Assembly: GCF_009601505.1 (NCBI RefSeq)
Contig: NZ_WITC01000036.1
Location: forward strand, 62,001-126,000
DNA: 64,000 nt
Direction of reading: 5' to 3'
Source of the DNA: Sinorhizobium terangae
GTDB taxonomy: Bacteria > Pseudomonadota > Alphaproteobacteria > Rhizobiales > Rhizobiaceae
Part shown: in pieces, positions 45,436 through 55,348 of the stretch
Numbering within the stretch: the stretch's first letter is position 1
Layout of the letters: each line of letters starts with the position of its first letter
Notes under the pieces: generated by a model
What the model saw: only the letters and a program-made list of their open reading frames with translations
Database searches by the model: none
Told to the model about the DNA's origin: nothing
Position numbers and translations under genes: made by a program

Positions 45436-45851
45436 CTTTTCGTCAAACCAAATGATGCATCTCGAACAAGGCACTGCGAAAAAGAAACGGCAGCCCAAAA
45501 CAGTGCAAAAAACCGTTGAAGTTGTAAAAAAACGAACTATAACAACGCGCCAAGTGAACACCAGATTCACGCGAAGGTGGAGAGCGGCCACGAACTGAAC
45601 GAGCATCTGCTCGCTTTTGGCTTGTGTACCTGGTCCGAGTAAAGAACATCATCGCCAAAGCTTTTTTGATATTTGCTCGCAACATGGCCGACCTTCTTGC
45701 GAAATGATTTCGCTTGACGGGCTGTCTTTCCCGCGTCGAACCAATCGACCAAGAGATCAGCATGGCACGAGTGGCTTGGCCCTCGGATCAACGGCAGCGA
45801 GCGGTCCTTTTTCGAATGCGTCTGTCCGGACTTAGATACCGGCTGTTCGCT
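45436..45851. other. Intergenic region after groESL
   Basis: This is relatively AT-rich DNA (45470-45560) without a supported gene. A weak promoter-like pair TTGAAG (45516) and CTATAA (45537) has a short 15-base spacer. Several short frames are open in this stretch, but none has a plausible start site. Confidence 0.35.
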
Positions 45852-45953
45852 CTGCATGTTTCCTTAAATCGTTGCCGATTCAAGGATAAAACATCCGGCA
45901 ATTCAAAGTGCTATAGCGGCCTTGCGCGTCTGATAGGACGCGCCGCGTTGCAG
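45852..45953 (+). repeat. RIME-type repeat, copy 6
   Basis: Both palindromes are present in plus orientation, with several point changes (ctatagcg; cgttgcag at the end). It ends 20 bases before the GTG of the 142-residue PAS-like gene. Confidence 0.8.
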
Positions 45954-45972
45954 GGCATATCTGGGGCAAGTC

Positions 45973-46401
45973 GTGTTTAAGATCGCAAGAACAAATTCCC
46001 TGTCCTCCGGCATTCACGGCTTGCCACATCAGGAAATACCTGCGCAGTTCTGCGTTTCCGAGGGCTGGTCCGGTGATCTCACCACGGGTCTCTTCGTACT
46101 CGGCGACAAGGCCGCAGCGATTCACGGTCTGCGAGAGAACGAGTGCGGATTGCTCAATTTCGTCCGCTGTTACGATCCGGCCGATCGCAATCACGTGCTC
46201 GAACTTTTCGAGCAGGCGGCAACGTCTTCCTCGACCTTCTGCTTTTCCACGACGATCATCCTCGAAACCGGGCAAAGGCAGCCGCTCTTCTGCATCGGCG
46301 AGTCGTCTGGACTTGAAGAGCGCTATTCCGGCTCGATGCTTGGGGTCTTCTTTTTCCCGCGCTTTCTGATCGAGGGCCCGCAGGCGATGGTGCGGCAATA
46401 A
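45973..46401 (+). CDS. Small PAS-like protein of unknown function (paralogue A)
   Basis: This is a 142-residue soluble protein that I do not recognise as a named family. Its central part (residues about 28-130) reads like a single PAS fold: GWSGDLTTGLFVLGDKAAAI, then LLNFVRCYDPADRNHVLELF and STFCFSTTI. It is clearly related over its whole length to another 142-residue protein at 55349-55777. Shared positions include W..L..G.F.LG, CG in the middle, R..D..DR, EQA, FCF.T, L.C.G.S and a final GVF.FPR. The start is GTG at 45973. An MHYT-PAS-GGDEF-EAL gene converges on it 105 bases downstream. Confidence 0.72.
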   Translation: MFKIARTNSLSSGIHGLPHQEIPAQFCVSEGWSGDLTTGLFVLGDKAAAIHGLRENECGLLNFVRCYDPADRNHVLELFEQAATSSSTFCFSTTIILETGQRQPLFCIGESSGLEERYSGSMLGVFFFPRFLIEGPQAMVRQ

Positions 46402-46506
46402 TCATTCACTGCTTCATTGAAACAGCAGATGGCCTAACTCTCTGAAACTACGCAAGCCTTGGGGTATGCACTTTCCTTCGACCTCCGGCCGGCCGCCGCA
46501 GTCGCA

Positions 46507-49305
46507 TCAAGCGACGGCAGCTTGTACTCGCGTGCCCGGGGCTGCGGCGATGGGCGCTGGGCGCCCGAGCAGATAGCCCTGAGCCTCGTCGCAACCCTCC
46601 GCTTGAAGGATGTCGAGCTGTTTTTGCGTTTCGACGCCCTCGGCAAGGACCGGCACGGAGAGGCTTTGCCCGAGGGCGAGGATGGCCCGGACGATCGCCT
46701 TGGCCTGGGGGCTTCCTTCGACCTCCCACATGAAGCTCTTGTCGAGCTTGATCTTGTCGAAGGGGAACGACCGCAATGTTTCGAGCGACGAGTAACCGGT
46801 GCCGAAGTCATCGATGGCGATGGTGACTCCAAGCTCCTTGATCTGGCGGAGCGTCAGCAGCGCGCGCTCCTTGTCGTCGATAATGGTGGACTCGGTGATT
46901 TCGAGTTCGAGCCGCTTCGGGCTGAGCCCGGTTTCCGCGAGCACCTGCTGGACGAGGCTGACGATGTCACCATTGGCCAACTGCACCGGCGAGATATTGA
47001 CGGCAATCTTGTGTTGGCCACCCCATCCGGCCGCCTCGCGGCATGCCTCGCGCAGGACCCATTCACCGATCGGCAGGATCGCACCGCATTCTTCGGCCAG
47101 CGGGATGAATTCATTCGGCGGGACCATGCCGCGTTCGGGATGATGCCAGCGCAGCAGCACTTCATAGCCGGTGACGTCGCCGGTCATCACCGATTTCTGC
47201 ACCTGATAGTGAAGCGCCAGCTGGCCCTTCTCGACCGCGTCCCAGAGATCGTTTGCAAGAGCCCGGCGCTTGCGGGCAGCCTCGTCCATCGAGACCTCGT
47301 AGAAGCAGACCGCCTGGTTCAATGCCGCCTTGGCGCGATACATGGCGAGATCGGCATTGTTGATCAGCGTGTCGGCGGTTTCGGCGTCCTGCGGATAGAT
47401 CGCAACGCCCATGCTACCGCCGGATTTCAGCTCGAAATCACCGAAGCGCATTTCCTCGTGCAGGCAATTTTCAATGCGCCGCAGGAAATCATGGAGCTCG
47501 GTGAGTTCCTCGAAGCGCTTCACCGCCGCAAACTCGTCGCCGCCGAAACGGGCAACGAACTCGCCCTCCTGAAGTAGCGCCTTCATCCGCTGCGCGATCG
47601 TGACCAGCACGAAGTCGCCCGCGGCATGACCATGCAAATCGTTGACTTCCTTGAACTTGTTCAGGTCAAGGCCGATGACGGCCACCTTGCGCGAGAACCA
47701 GGCAGCGGCATCGAGCTCCTCCTCGAGGTAGCTGTTGAACTGCAGCCGATTGGGTAGCCCCGTCAGACTGTCGTGTCGGGCGAGGAACGAAATCTGTTCC
47801 TCGGAGTCCAGTCGCTCGGTGATGTCCTCATAGGTGGAGACCCAGCCGCCATCCGGCAACATGCGGTGCTTCGTCAGGATGGAACGTCCGTTCGGCAGCT
47901 TCTCGACAAGGTCGGCTCCGCCCGTGCCGACAATGTCGATGCGGTGTTTCTGATAAGCCGCATCGGCTCTGGCCTTGGCCACCGCCGGGTCAGGATAGGC
48001 GCTGGCAGATGCCCGCTCGAGAATTTCCCGGAAAGTCACGCCCTTGCCGGCCATCGATTCGGAGAGATTGAAGATCTCGAGGCAACGCCTGTTCGAAATC
48101 AGCAGGCGGTCGGCCTTGTCGAACAGACATATGCCCTGCGTCATGTTCTCCAGCGCGATGTCGAGATTCTTGCTGACTTCGGCGATACGATCGGCGTTCG
48201 CCTTTTCCTTGGAAATGTCCTTGGCAATCTTGATGAAGCCGCCGTGCCGTCCGGCTTCATCGATGATCGGTTCGATCACCACGTGCGCCCAGTAGCGGGT
48301 GTCATCTTTGCGATAGCGCCAGCCTTCCGTCTCGTATTTTCCATCGAGAAGGGCGAGACGCAGCGCCTGTTGCGGCAGGTTGGCCTGCCTTTCTTCCGGT
48401 GCGTAGAAGCAGGCGAAATTCTTGCCGATGATCTCCGCGGCAGTGTATCCCTTGTTCGCCTCAGCACCGGCATTCCAACTGGTCACGTGGCCATCGATGT
48501 CGAGCATGCAGATCGCATAGTCCTTGACGCTCCGGACGAAGCGGGAAAACTCCTTCTCCGACGCGGCCGCCAGGACCTCCGCCTGACGGGCGAAACCGGC
48601 CGCAGTCAGAACGATCGACAGCAGGAAGAATGCCGTTCCTGCAATGACGAAGGCCAAGAGATGCGGCTGCAGCATGCCTATGCCCGCCTCAGCCACGGGG
48701 CCGGCTTCGATCGTCACGGCGGCCATCGCCGTAAAATGCAGCGTCACGATCCCAAGCGTCATCGCGGACGTCGCAAGCAACTTGGCCCTCAGCGGCTGGT
48801 CGCCGCGGGCGACTGCGAAAAGCGCGGCCACATCGAACAGCGATCCGGCAAGGATCGAAGAGACGACGAGCGTCGCGTCCCAGCGAATGAAGCCGGGGAC
48901 GTCCAGCGCAGCCATGCCGAGAAAATGCATGGAGGCAACGCCGGCGCCAAGCACCAGCCCGCCGAACAGCCAGCCGGCGCGCCCCGCCACATAGGTCGCG
49001 ATGCCGAGGGCCGATACCGTCAGCACAATTGCCGCCGCCAGCGACAGGATCATGAGGTTCGTCTGATAGCCGACCAAGACACCCGGATCATAGGCAAGCA
49101 TCGCAATGAAGTGGGTTGCCCATATCCCGAAGCCGCTGGCGATGCCGGCGGCGGCGATCCAGGTCGCCCGTGGCCCACCGACCGCAGCGCGCGCACGCTG
49201 AAGCAAGGTGACAGCGCCGAAACTCGACAGGAAGCAAATCAACGCCGCCAGCACGACCATTCGCGGATCGTGTTCCACCACGAGGCATGTCAGGATCTTG
49301 AACAT
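46507..49305 (-). CDS. MHYT-PAS-PAS-GGDEF-EAL cyclic-di-GMP signalling protein
   Basis: This 932-residue inner-membrane sensor has an N-terminal MHYT domain of about seven helices (residues about 10-250), whose repeated motifs THFIAML, MHFLGM and LHFTAM are thought to bind a metal or gas. Two PAS domains follow (about 265-385 and 395-505). The GGDEF domain has an intact RFGGDEFAAV (about 515-670). The EAL domain (about 690-925) has EVL in place of EAL but keeps AVNISPVQL, LELEITEST, IDDFGTGYSSL, IKLDKSF and VLAEGVET. It could both make and break cyclic-di-GMP, with the membrane input deciding. MFKILTCLVV at 49305 is the chosen start. Confidence 0.92.
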   Translation of the reverse strand: MFKILTCLVVEHDPRMVVLAALICFLSSFGAVTLLQRARAAVGGPRATWIAAAGIASGFGIWATHFIAMLAYDPGVLVGYQTNLMILSLAAAIVLTVSALGIATYVAGRAGWLFGGLVLGAGVASMHFLGMAALDVPGFIRWDATLVVSSILAGSLFDVAALFAVARGDQPLRAKLLATSAMTLGIVTLHFTAMAAVTIEAGPVAEAGIGMLQPHLLAFVIAGTAFFLLSIVLTAAGFARQAEVLAAASEKEFSRFVRSVKDYAICMLDIDGHVTSWNAGAEANKGYTAAEIIGKNFACFYAPEERQANLPQQALRLALLDGKYETEGWRYRKDDTRYWAHVVIEPIIDEAGRHGGFIKIAKDISKEKANADRIAEVSKNLDIALENMTQGICLFDKADRLLISNRRCLEIFNLSESMAGKGVTFREILERASASAYPDPAVAKARADAAYQKHRIDIVGTGGADLVEKLPNGRSILTKHRMLPDGGWVSTYEDITERLDSEEQISFLARHDSLTGLPNRLQFNSYLEEELDAAAWFSRKVAVIGLDLNKFKEVNDLHGHAAGDFVLVTIAQRMKALLQEGEFVARFGGDEFAAVKRFEELTELHDFLRRIENCLHEEMRFGDFELKSGGSMGVAIYPQDAETADTLINNADLAMYRAKAALNQAVCFYEVSMDEAARKRRALANDLWDAVEKGQLALHYQVQKSVMTGDVTGYEVLLRWHHPERGMVPPNEFIPLAEECGAILPIGEWVLREACREAAGWGGQHKIAVNISPVQLANGDIVSLVQQVLAETGLSPKRLELEITESTIIDDKERALLTLRQIKELGVTIAIDDFGTGYSSLETLRSFPFDKIKLDKSFMWEVEGSPQAKAIVRAILALGQSLSVPVLAEGVETQKQLDILQAEGCDEAQGYLLGRPAPIAAAPGTRVQAAVA

Positions 49306-49475
49306 AACAGATCGCCCAAATAACCACTGCACGGACGCAGGTCACCTGCTCCGGCTCGCCATCTGTTGACGTTTCGCGGTTTAAAGAAGCGTGAAAACCC
49401 GACGAAGAGGGCCATTCCGAAACGGAACGGTGCTTTCTTCGTTAACAGATCGAGAATTCCGGGCGATGTCGCCGG

Positions 49476-50693
49476 CTAAATGAGCAGTGACTTGAGGTCA
49501 GTGTCAGGATCGGCGAGTTTCGCTCGATCCGGTGTTGTTCCGCTTTCGAGCAGCTTCTTTCCCGTCACATAGGCCTTGGCGTCGTTTATGGCATCGACGG
49601 CGATGAACTTGCCCTGGCGGAAATACCAGACCGATACGCTGCCTTCGCGCTGGCCCGGACGGACCAGCGTTTCGTCGTGGCCGAGACCGAAGCCGGCGAT
49701 CTGGAGCTTCACGTCGTACTGGTCCGACCAGAACCAGGGCTTCGGATCGTAGGGCTCGGAGCTGCCGGCGAGGATGGCGGCAATCGCCTCCGCCTGGTCA
49801 ACGGCGTTCTGAACCGATTCCAGGCGGATCCGCATGCCTTGCCACGGTAGGACCGCACAGTCACCCATGGCAAAGATCGCAGGATCGGAAGTTCGGCCGT
49901 AGCTGTCAACGATGATGCCGTTGGAGGTCTCCAAGCCCGCGTCATGCGCCAGAGCATCGTTGGCGCTGACGCCGATGCCGACGATCACCACGTCGACCGG
50001 GATCGTTGAGCCGTCCGCCAGTTCAGCGGCCGTCACGCGCCCATTGTCGCCGATCAGGCGGTGGAGGCCCATGCCCTCGCGGATTTCGACGCCGCGGGCG
50101 CGATGAATCTCGCGAACGATCGCGGATGTCGCGGCCGAGGCCACCCGTTGCAGGATACGGTCCGCCATTTCGATGACGGTCACCTCCATGCCGCAGGTGC
50201 GGGCGACCGCGGCGGCCTCAAGGCCGATATAGCCCCCGCCCACCACCAGTGCACGGCGACCGGGGCGCATCTCCTCGGCGAGCAGATCGGCATCCTTGAA
50301 ATCCCGCACGACGTAGACGCCGGCAAGATCGCCACCGACCGAGGCCGGCAGCCGCCGCGGCGCCGCCCCGGTCGCGAAGGCAAGCGTCTCGTAACCGAGC
50401 ACCGATCCGTCGCCCAAACTCACCTGCTTTTGCCCGCGGTCGATGCGTGTGACGGTGGTCGAAAGGCGAATGTCGATGTCGTGCTCCGAATACCAGGCCT
50501 CCGGCCGATAGAGCAGCCGGTCGAGCGTCATTTCGCGGAGCAGATATTTCTTGGAAAGGGGTGGCCGCTGGTAGGGAAGGCTTGCCTCAGAAGACACGAT
50601 CGTCACTGGCCGCTCGTCCTTCAAAGCGCGAAGTTTGGCAACCAACGCGAAGGCGGCCTGACCGCCGCCGATAACAACAAGTCTTCCCGACAC
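49476..50693 (-). CDS. Ferredoxin-reductase-type FAD/NAD(P) oxidoreductase
   Basis: This 405-residue flavoprotein belongs to the rhodocoxin/putidaredoxin reductase group. The N-terminal FAD loop is LVVIGGGQAAFALVAKLR, the NAD(P) loop is ALVVGGGYIGLEAAAVA, and the late FAD motif is DPAIFAMGDCA. A reductase C-terminal domain follows (about residues 320-405). Such enzymes pass electrons from NADH to a [2Fe-2S] ferredoxin that feeds a P450 or dioxygenase, but no ferredoxin or oxygenase gene is nearby. The frame reads back into a RIME copy. GTG at 50693 (preceded by GGGGAAG, at short spacing) is the chosen start. Confidence 0.85.
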   Translation of the reverse strand: MSGRLVVIGGGQAAFALVAKLRALKDERPVTIVSSEASLPYQRPPLSKKYLLREMTLDRLLYRPEAWYSEHDIDIRLSTTVTRIDRGQKQVSLGDGSVLGYETLAFATGAAPRRLPASVGGDLAGVYVVRDFKDADLLAEEMRPGRRALVVGGGYIGLEAAAVARTCGMEVTVIEMADRILQRVASAATSAIVREIHRARGVEIREGMGLHRLIGDNGRVTAAELADGSTIPVDVVIVGIGVSANDALAHDAGLETSNGIIVDSYGRTSDPAIFAMGDCAVLPWQGMRIRLESVQNAVDQAEAIAAILAGSSEPYDPKPWFWSDQYDVKLQIAGFGLGHDETLVRPGQREGSVSVWYFRQGKFIAVDAINDAKAYVTGKKLLESGTTPDRAKLADPDTDLKSLLI

Positions 50694-50707
50694 CTGCTTC
50701 CCCGTCT

Positions 50708-50811
50708 CTACTGCATGATTCCTCAAATCGGGATCGATGTGAGGATAAAATCATGCCGATTCAAAGCGCTACAGCGATCTTTGCACGCCTCGGAAACGCA
50801 CGGCGCTGTAG
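50708..50811 (+). repeat. RIME-type repeat, copy 7
   Basis: A complete unit runs from tgcatgattcctcaaatcg to cggcgctgtag. It lies only 14 bases upstream of the flavoprotein start, so its outer palindrome is within the region where that gene's leader or promoter would be. Confidence 0.83.
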
Positions 50812-50838
50812 ACACTGCTTTAGCAAGCCGTACCCTTT

Positions 50839-50865
50839 CCGCCCGAGCTTCGTCAACTCGGGCGG
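50839..50865. terminator. Palindrome downstream of the GST gene
   Basis: ccgcccgag/ctcgggcgg is a perfect 9-bp stem with a 9-base loop, 21 bases past the GST stop on the minus strand. No T-run follows on either strand. A transcript-end hairpin is likely. Confidence 0.5.
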
Positions 50866-50886
50866 AATGGCAGGACCGCCAGGGGA

Positions 50887-51594
50887 TCAGGGCTTGCGCG
50901 GGATTTCCATCCCCTTCTGCGCGGCCGGCCGCGCGAGGCCGCGATCGACCCAGGCCATGACATTCGGGAAACTCTCGTATTCGAGCACTTCCGCGCCGCC
51001 ATAGAATCTGCGCGCGCCCTCGACCCAGGGGTAGGTGGCAATATCGGCGATCGTGTATTCGTCGCCCATCAGCCACTGCCGGCCTCTCAGCCGCGTCTCG
51101 AGCACGCCGAGCAGGCGCTTCGATTCATCGCGGTACCGCTCCATCGGATAGGAGTTGTTGGCAACCCTTTCGGCCGCGAACTTGAAGAAATGCCCGAACT
51201 GACCGAGCATCGGACCAACACCGCCCATCTGGAACATCACCCAGCAAAGCGTCTCGTAGCGGCCGGCGGCATCCGCCGGGATAAGCTTTCCCGTCTTTTC
51301 TGCCAGATAAACCAGGATCGCACCGGATTCGAAAAGACCGATCGGCTTTCCGCCGGGCCCGTTCGGATCGATGATCGCCGGGATGCGGCCGTTCGGGTTG
51401 AGCGACAGGAATTCGGGCGACTTCTGTTCGTTGGCATCGAACGCAATGCGATGCGGCTCGTAGGGCAGGCCCAGTTCTTCCAGGGCAATGGAAATCTTCA
51501 CGCCGTTCGGGGTCGGCAGCGAATAGAGCTGGATGATATCCGGGTTGGTTGCCGGCCAGCGGGTCGTGATCGGGAAAGAGGAAAGATCAGCCAT
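50887..51594 (-). CDS. Nu-class glutathione S-transferase (YghU/YfcG-like)
   Basis: This is a 235-residue thioredoxin-fold GST. The N-terminal domain has the Nu-class signature LYSLPTPNGVKISIALEELG (about residues 22-42), the cis-Pro region NGRIPAIID and the glutathione-binding FESGAILVYLAEKTG. A helical C-terminal domain with DEYTIADIATYPWV follows. Nu-class members act as glutathione-dependent disulfide-bond oxidoreductases or organic peroxide reductases rather than classical conjugating enzymes. MADLSSFPIT at 51594 is the likely start. The open frame upstream (about 60 codons) lacks family sequence. Confidence 0.92.
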   Translation of the reverse strand: MADLSSFPITTRWPATNPDIIQLYSLPTPNGVKISIALEELGLPYEPHRIAFDANEQKSPEFLSLNPNGRIPAIIDPNGPGGKPIGLFESGAILVYLAEKTGKLIPADAAGRYETLCWVMFQMGGVGPMLGQFGHFFKFAAERVANNSYPMERYRDESKRLLGVLETRLRGRQWLMGDEYTIADIATYPWVEGARRFYGGAEVLEYESFPNVMAWVDRGLARPAAQKGMEIPRKP

Positions 51595-51718
51595 AAGGAT
51601 GCCTCGAGGTGGGATGGCGAAGGTGGGATGTGCCGCCCCTACATAGGTCGTCGCAATTGCAATTGTCAGCACCCGAGGTGAAATTTCCTGCGTGACACCT
51701 GAGGCTCGCCGCGGGCTC

Positions 51719-52414
51719 TCAGAGCGCGGCGCGGACGGCTGCCACGATCCGGTCAATGACGGGATCGCCCGCATGGGCCGCCTTCCGCGCCCTGACGAGG
51801 CAGGCTTCCGACCGCAGGATCACACCGTCCGAAAGGATCTTGAGATGGTTCGCCTTCAGCGTCGAACCGGTCGAGGTGATGTCGACGATGATGTCCGCGG
51901 AACCGGAAGCCGGCGCGCCTTCGGTCGCGCCCAGACTTTCGACAATACGATAGAGCTGGATGCCATGGCTTCCGGAGAAAAACTGCTGGGTCAGGCGCCA
52001 GTATTTGGTGGCGATTGCCAGCCTGCGGCCGTGACGTGCACGGAAATCGGCGGCGACGTCGCCGAGGTCCGCCATGGTATCGACGTCATACCAGATTTCC
52101 GGTACGGCCACGACGACATCGGCATGGCCGAAGCCGAGCCGGGCGCAGAATTCCACACGCGCATCCGCGTCGGCCAAGCCCTCGCGAACGAGGTCTTCAC
52201 CGGTGACGCCGAAATCGACGGCGCCGCTGCCGATCTCGCGAGAGATTTCCGAGGCCGAAAGAAAGGCAATCTCGACGTCGTCCCAGCCTTCGACCCGGCC
52301 CCGGTAGGAACGATCGTTGCCGACCGCGACAATCTTCATTCCGGCCCGCTCGAAGATCGCCGAAGCATCATCCTTCATCCGCCCCTTCGAAGGCAGTGCA
52401 ATCGTCACCGTCAA
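51719..52414 (-). CDS. hisG: ATP phosphoribosyltransferase catalytic subunit (short form)
   Basis: This 231-residue HisG catalyses the first step of histidine synthesis (ATP + PRPP). It is the short form lacking the C-terminal regulatory domain. Typical blocks are [12 protein letters not shown] at the N-terminus, the PRPP-binding stretch [20 protein letters not shown], and [17 protein letters not shown]. The short form needs HisZ, whose gene overlaps it by 4 bases (ATGA), so both are made in ratio. It is the last gene of hisS-hisZ-hisG. Confidence 0.96.
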   Translation of the reverse strand: MTVTIALPSKGRMKDDASAIFERAGMKIVAVGNDRSYRGRVEGWDDVEIAFLSASEISREIGSGAVDFGVTGEDLVREGLADADARVEFCARLGFGHADVVVAVPEIWYDVDTMADLGDVAADFRARHGRRLAIATKYWRLTQQFFSGSHGIQLYRIVESLGATEGAPASGSADIIVDITSTGSTLKANHLKILSDGVILRSEACLVRARKAAHAGDPVIDRIVAAVRAAL

Positions 52415-53553
52415 TTCGCGCCCCCTGCGGCAGAAACCGCCTGCTCGATCCGGTCAAGCCACAGGGAGAAGCCGACTGCCGGAATATGTTCACGGGCGCC
52501 CAGAAGCGTCAGCAGGCGGTCGAAGCGTCCACCACCGGCGAGAACGGCCGCCATGCCTTCGACCTCGATCTCGAAGACGAGGCCGGTATAATAGTCGAGC
52601 GGACGACCAAAGGCGGCGCGATAGCGGACGAGACTGATGTCGGCGCCCGCCTGAGAAAGTGCAGCGACGCGCGCGTCGAAAAGCGCCAATGCGGCTTCGA
52701 TCTTCAACCCCGACTTTGCAGCGAAGCGGAAAAGTGCGGCCGGCGCATCGGCGAGCGGCAGGTTCAGCGTCAGGAATTCGCGCATGACGGCGAGCGTGAC
52801 CTTGTCCAGCCGCGTGTTCGCCAGTTCCATTTTTTCCTTCAGGCGGCGAGCGATGTCGCGCGGCGACCGGCTGGCATTGGTGGAGTAGCCGGTTGCCTCC
52901 ATGGTCTCGCCGATAAGGGCAACGAGCCGATCCTCGTCCTCCAGCATGCCCATGATCGCAAGCCGCTCGACCTCGTGACCGAAGACACCTGCGGATTTCG
53001 GATCGGCGAGTTCCGCCAGAAGTTTCTGCAGCTGCTTCGGCTCGCCGAAGGCATGGATCAGCCGCTTCTGCCAGCCGCCAGGCAGCCCGCAGGCTCCGAC
53101 AACCGCTTCGAACACCGATTGGTCGCCCAGCGTCACCTTAAGGCGCCGTCCCGGCAACCTGTTCGCAAGAACCTGCATCGCGTTGCTCACGGCCCGCGCG
53201 TCCGCCCGCGCGGTGTCCGGCTCGCCGAGATCCTCGATGCCCGCCTGATAGAACTCGCTCGACCCCTCGCGCCGCTGGCGGAACACTTCGCCGAGGTAGG
53301 CATAGCGCTGCGGCGTGCCGGTCGCCGTCTCGATATGACGAAGGCAAACGGGGATCGTAAATTCAGGACGAAGGCAAAGGCTCTCGCCCGTCTCGCTCTG
53401 GGTCAGGAAAATGCGACGCCGCAGGTCTTCGCCTGCCATGTCGAGAAAGGGTTCGGCCGGCTGGATCACCGGCGTATCGACGCGCAGGGTCTCCATCCGC
53501 TCGAAATCGGCAAGCAGGTCGCCAGCAAAGGCGGGGAGGTTGATCAGAGGCAT
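52411..53553 (-). CDS. hisZ: ATP phosphoribosyltransferase regulatory subunit
   Basis: This 380-residue HisZ is a catalytically dead relative of histidyl-tRNA synthetase that activates HisG and confers histidine feedback. The class II fold is seen in [20 protein letters not shown] (motif 2-like) and the late [18 protein letters not shown], followed by [13 protein letters not shown]. It starts 5 bases after the hisS stop and ends within the hisG start, so the three are one operon. The arrangement hisS-hisZ-hisG is typical of Rhizobiales. Confidence 0.95.
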   Translation of the reverse strand: MPLINLPAFAGDLLADFERMETLRVDTPVIQPAEPFLDMAGEDLRRRIFLTQSETGESLCLRPEFTIPVCLRHIETATGTPQRYAYLGEVFRQRREGSSEFYQAGIEDLGEPDTARADARAVSNAMQVLANRLPGRRLKVTLGDQSVFEAVVGACGLPGGWQKRLIHAFGEPKQLQKLLAELADPKSAGVFGHEVERLAIMGMLEDEDRLVALIGETMEATGYSTNASRSPRDIARRLKEKMELANTRLDKVTLAVMREFLTLNLPLADAPAALFRFAAKSGLKIEAALALFDARVAALSQAGADISLVRYRAAFGRPLDYYTGLVFEIEVEGMAAVLAGGGRFDRLLTLLGAREHIPAVGFSLWLDRIEQAVSAAGGAN

Positions 53554-53558
53554 CGCGT

Positions 53559-55073
53559 TCAGTTCGCCTTCGTTCGGTCCTCAGCCTGTGCCGCCAGCAT
53601 CTCCCGCACCTTCTCTACCAGATCGCTCTCCGGCACGGAAATCTGGGCAACACGCGCCTCGCGCCAGGTAACATTGTCCTGGATTTCGCCCGAGAGACGC
53701 TTGCCTTCGATCAGGTCCTTGACCTGCACGACCCCCGAAGCGCGTTCATCGCCGCCCTGGATGATCGCCAGCGGGGAACCGCGGCGGTCGGCATATTTCA
53801 ACTGATCGCCGAAATTCTTCTTGTTGCCCTGGTACATCTCGGCCCGGATGCCGGCGTGGCGCAGCTCCTGGACGAAGCGCTGGTAGCGGCCCATGCTCTC
53901 GATGTCACGATCCATGACGCAGACGACCACGGGCGCGATCACGTCCTCGGTCCCAAGCTTGCCAAGGTTTTTCAGCGCCGTCATCAGTCGCGATACACCG
54001 ATCGAGAAGCCGGTTGCCGGCACCGGCTGCCCCATGAAGCGCGAGACGAGGCCATCATAGCGGCCGCCGCCGCCAACGGAGCCGAAGACGACCTTCTCGC
54101 CCTTCTCGTTCGTCACCGCAAACTGCAACTCGGCCTCGAAGACGGGGCCGGTATAGTATTCGAGGCCACGCACGACCGAGGGGTCGATCTTGATGCGGTC
54201 CGCTTCATAGCCTGCGCTGAGCACGAGGCTGCGGATCGTATTGAGTTCGTCGACGCCCTCTCCGCCCTTGGCGGTTCCGGCAACGAGTTCGGCGAGCTCG
54301 GCGGCGCTCTTCGCATAGTCAGTGATGCCAACGAAAAACAGGATCTTGCGGATCTGCTCGTCATTCAGGCCCGCACCCTTGGTGAAATCGCCGCTCTCAT
54401 CCTTGCGGCCTTCGCCGAGCAGCAGTCGCACACCTTCGGGGCCGAACTTGTCGAGCTTGTCGATTGCACGCAAAACCGTCAGACGCGCATTCGCATGCTC
54501 GTCACCACCAAGACCGATCGCCTCGAGCACACCGTCGAGAACCTTGCGGTTGTTGACACGGATCACATAGTCGCCGCGCTGAATGCCGAGCGCTTCCATG
54601 GTGTCGGCCATCATCATGCACATCTCGGCATCGGCCTGGACGCCCGCCGCACCGACCGTGTCGGCGTCGAACTGCATGAACTGGCGGAAGCGTCCCGGTC
54701 CCGGCTTCTCGTTGCGGAAGACGTAGCCCGCCCGATAGGTCCGATAGGGAAGCTGGATCTCGTTGAAGTTCTCCGCCACGTGGCGCGCCAGCGGCGCCGT
54801 CAGGTCGTAGCGCAGGCTCATCCACTGGTCGTCGTCGTCCGTCAGCGAGAAGACGCCTTCGTTCGGCCGATCGCTGTCGGGAAGGAATTTTCCCAGTGCA
54901 TCTGTATATTCGAACATCGGCGTTTCCACCGGATCGAAACCGTAGCGCTCGTAGACCTCCTGGATCTTGGCAATCATTTCGTCGACGGCGCGGATATCCG
55001 CCGCCGAACGATCGACAAAGCCGCGCGGCAGGCGCGCCTTGAGCTTCTGCGGTTTCTTCTGCTTTTCGTTCAT
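53559..55073 (-). CDS. hisS: Histidyl-tRNA synthetase
   Basis: This 504-residue class II aminoacyl-tRNA synthetase charges tRNA-His. An N-terminal Lys-rich start ([20 protein letters not shown]) is followed by motif 1, motif 2 ([21 protein letters not shown]) and the histidine-A motifs [17 protein letters not shown] and [12 protein letters not shown]. The C-terminal anticodon-binding domain ends the protein. It heads the his operon segment. The upstream gap of 275 bases separates it from the divergent PAS-like gene; no clear ribosome-binding sequence precedes the ATG. Confidence 0.96.
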   Translation of the reverse strand: MNEKQKKPQKLKARLPRGFVDRSAADIRAVDEMIAKIQEVYERYGFDPVETPMFEYTDALGKFLPDSDRPNEGVFSLTDDDDQWMSLRYDLTAPLARHVAENFNEIQLPYRTYRAGYVFRNEKPGPGRFRQFMQFDADTVGAAGVQADAEMCMMMADTMEALGIQRGDYVIRVNNRKVLDGVLEAIGLGGDEHANARLTVLRAIDKLDKFGPEGVRLLLGEGRKDESGDFTKGAGLNDEQIRKILFFVGITDYAKSAAELAELVAGTAKGGEGVDELNTIRSLVLSAGYEADRIKIDPSVVRGLEYYTGPVFEAELQFAVTNEKGEKVVFGSVGGGGRYDGLVSRFMGQPVPATGFSIGVSRLMTALKNLGKLGTEDVIAPVVVCVMDRDIESMGRYQRFVQELRHAGIRAEMYQGNKKNFGDQLKYADRRGSPLAIIQGGDERASGVVQVKDLIEGKRLSGEIQDNVTWREARVAQISVPESDLVEKVREMLAAQAEDRTKAN

Positions 55074-55253
55074 GAAGAGTATTCCGGACTGTCAAATTCG
55101 GTCGGTGCATTCCCTACCGGATCACGTCAAGGGCGGCAAGGGCAGCGGGTACAAAGCGCGCGCATACCGGCCCACTGAGAGCCCCTTCGACGCGTGTCCC
55201 CGCTCTACGGCGTTCTGTCGCATGGTACGGCCTCCCCAATAACACATCCGTGA

Positions 55254-55281
55254 TTGTACTTGTCGCTATGTTCTCCTATAG
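55254..55281 (+). promoter_or_regulatory. Promoter candidate for the second 142-aa PAS-like gene
   Basis: TTGTAC (55254-55259), a 16-base spacer and CTATAG (55276-55281) lie 68 bases before the ATG at 55349. Confidence 0.4.
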
Positions 55282-55348
55282 GTTAAGCGCTGGTCGGTCG
55301 GGTTGTCCGGCACTGCGACGCAAGGGTTTCAGTGGAGATTTTGGCGGC

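Noticed and set aside
45443..45763. 106-codon minus-strand frame after groEL
   Set aside because: AT-rich intergenic DNA with unusual composition; no plausible start site and no family pattern.
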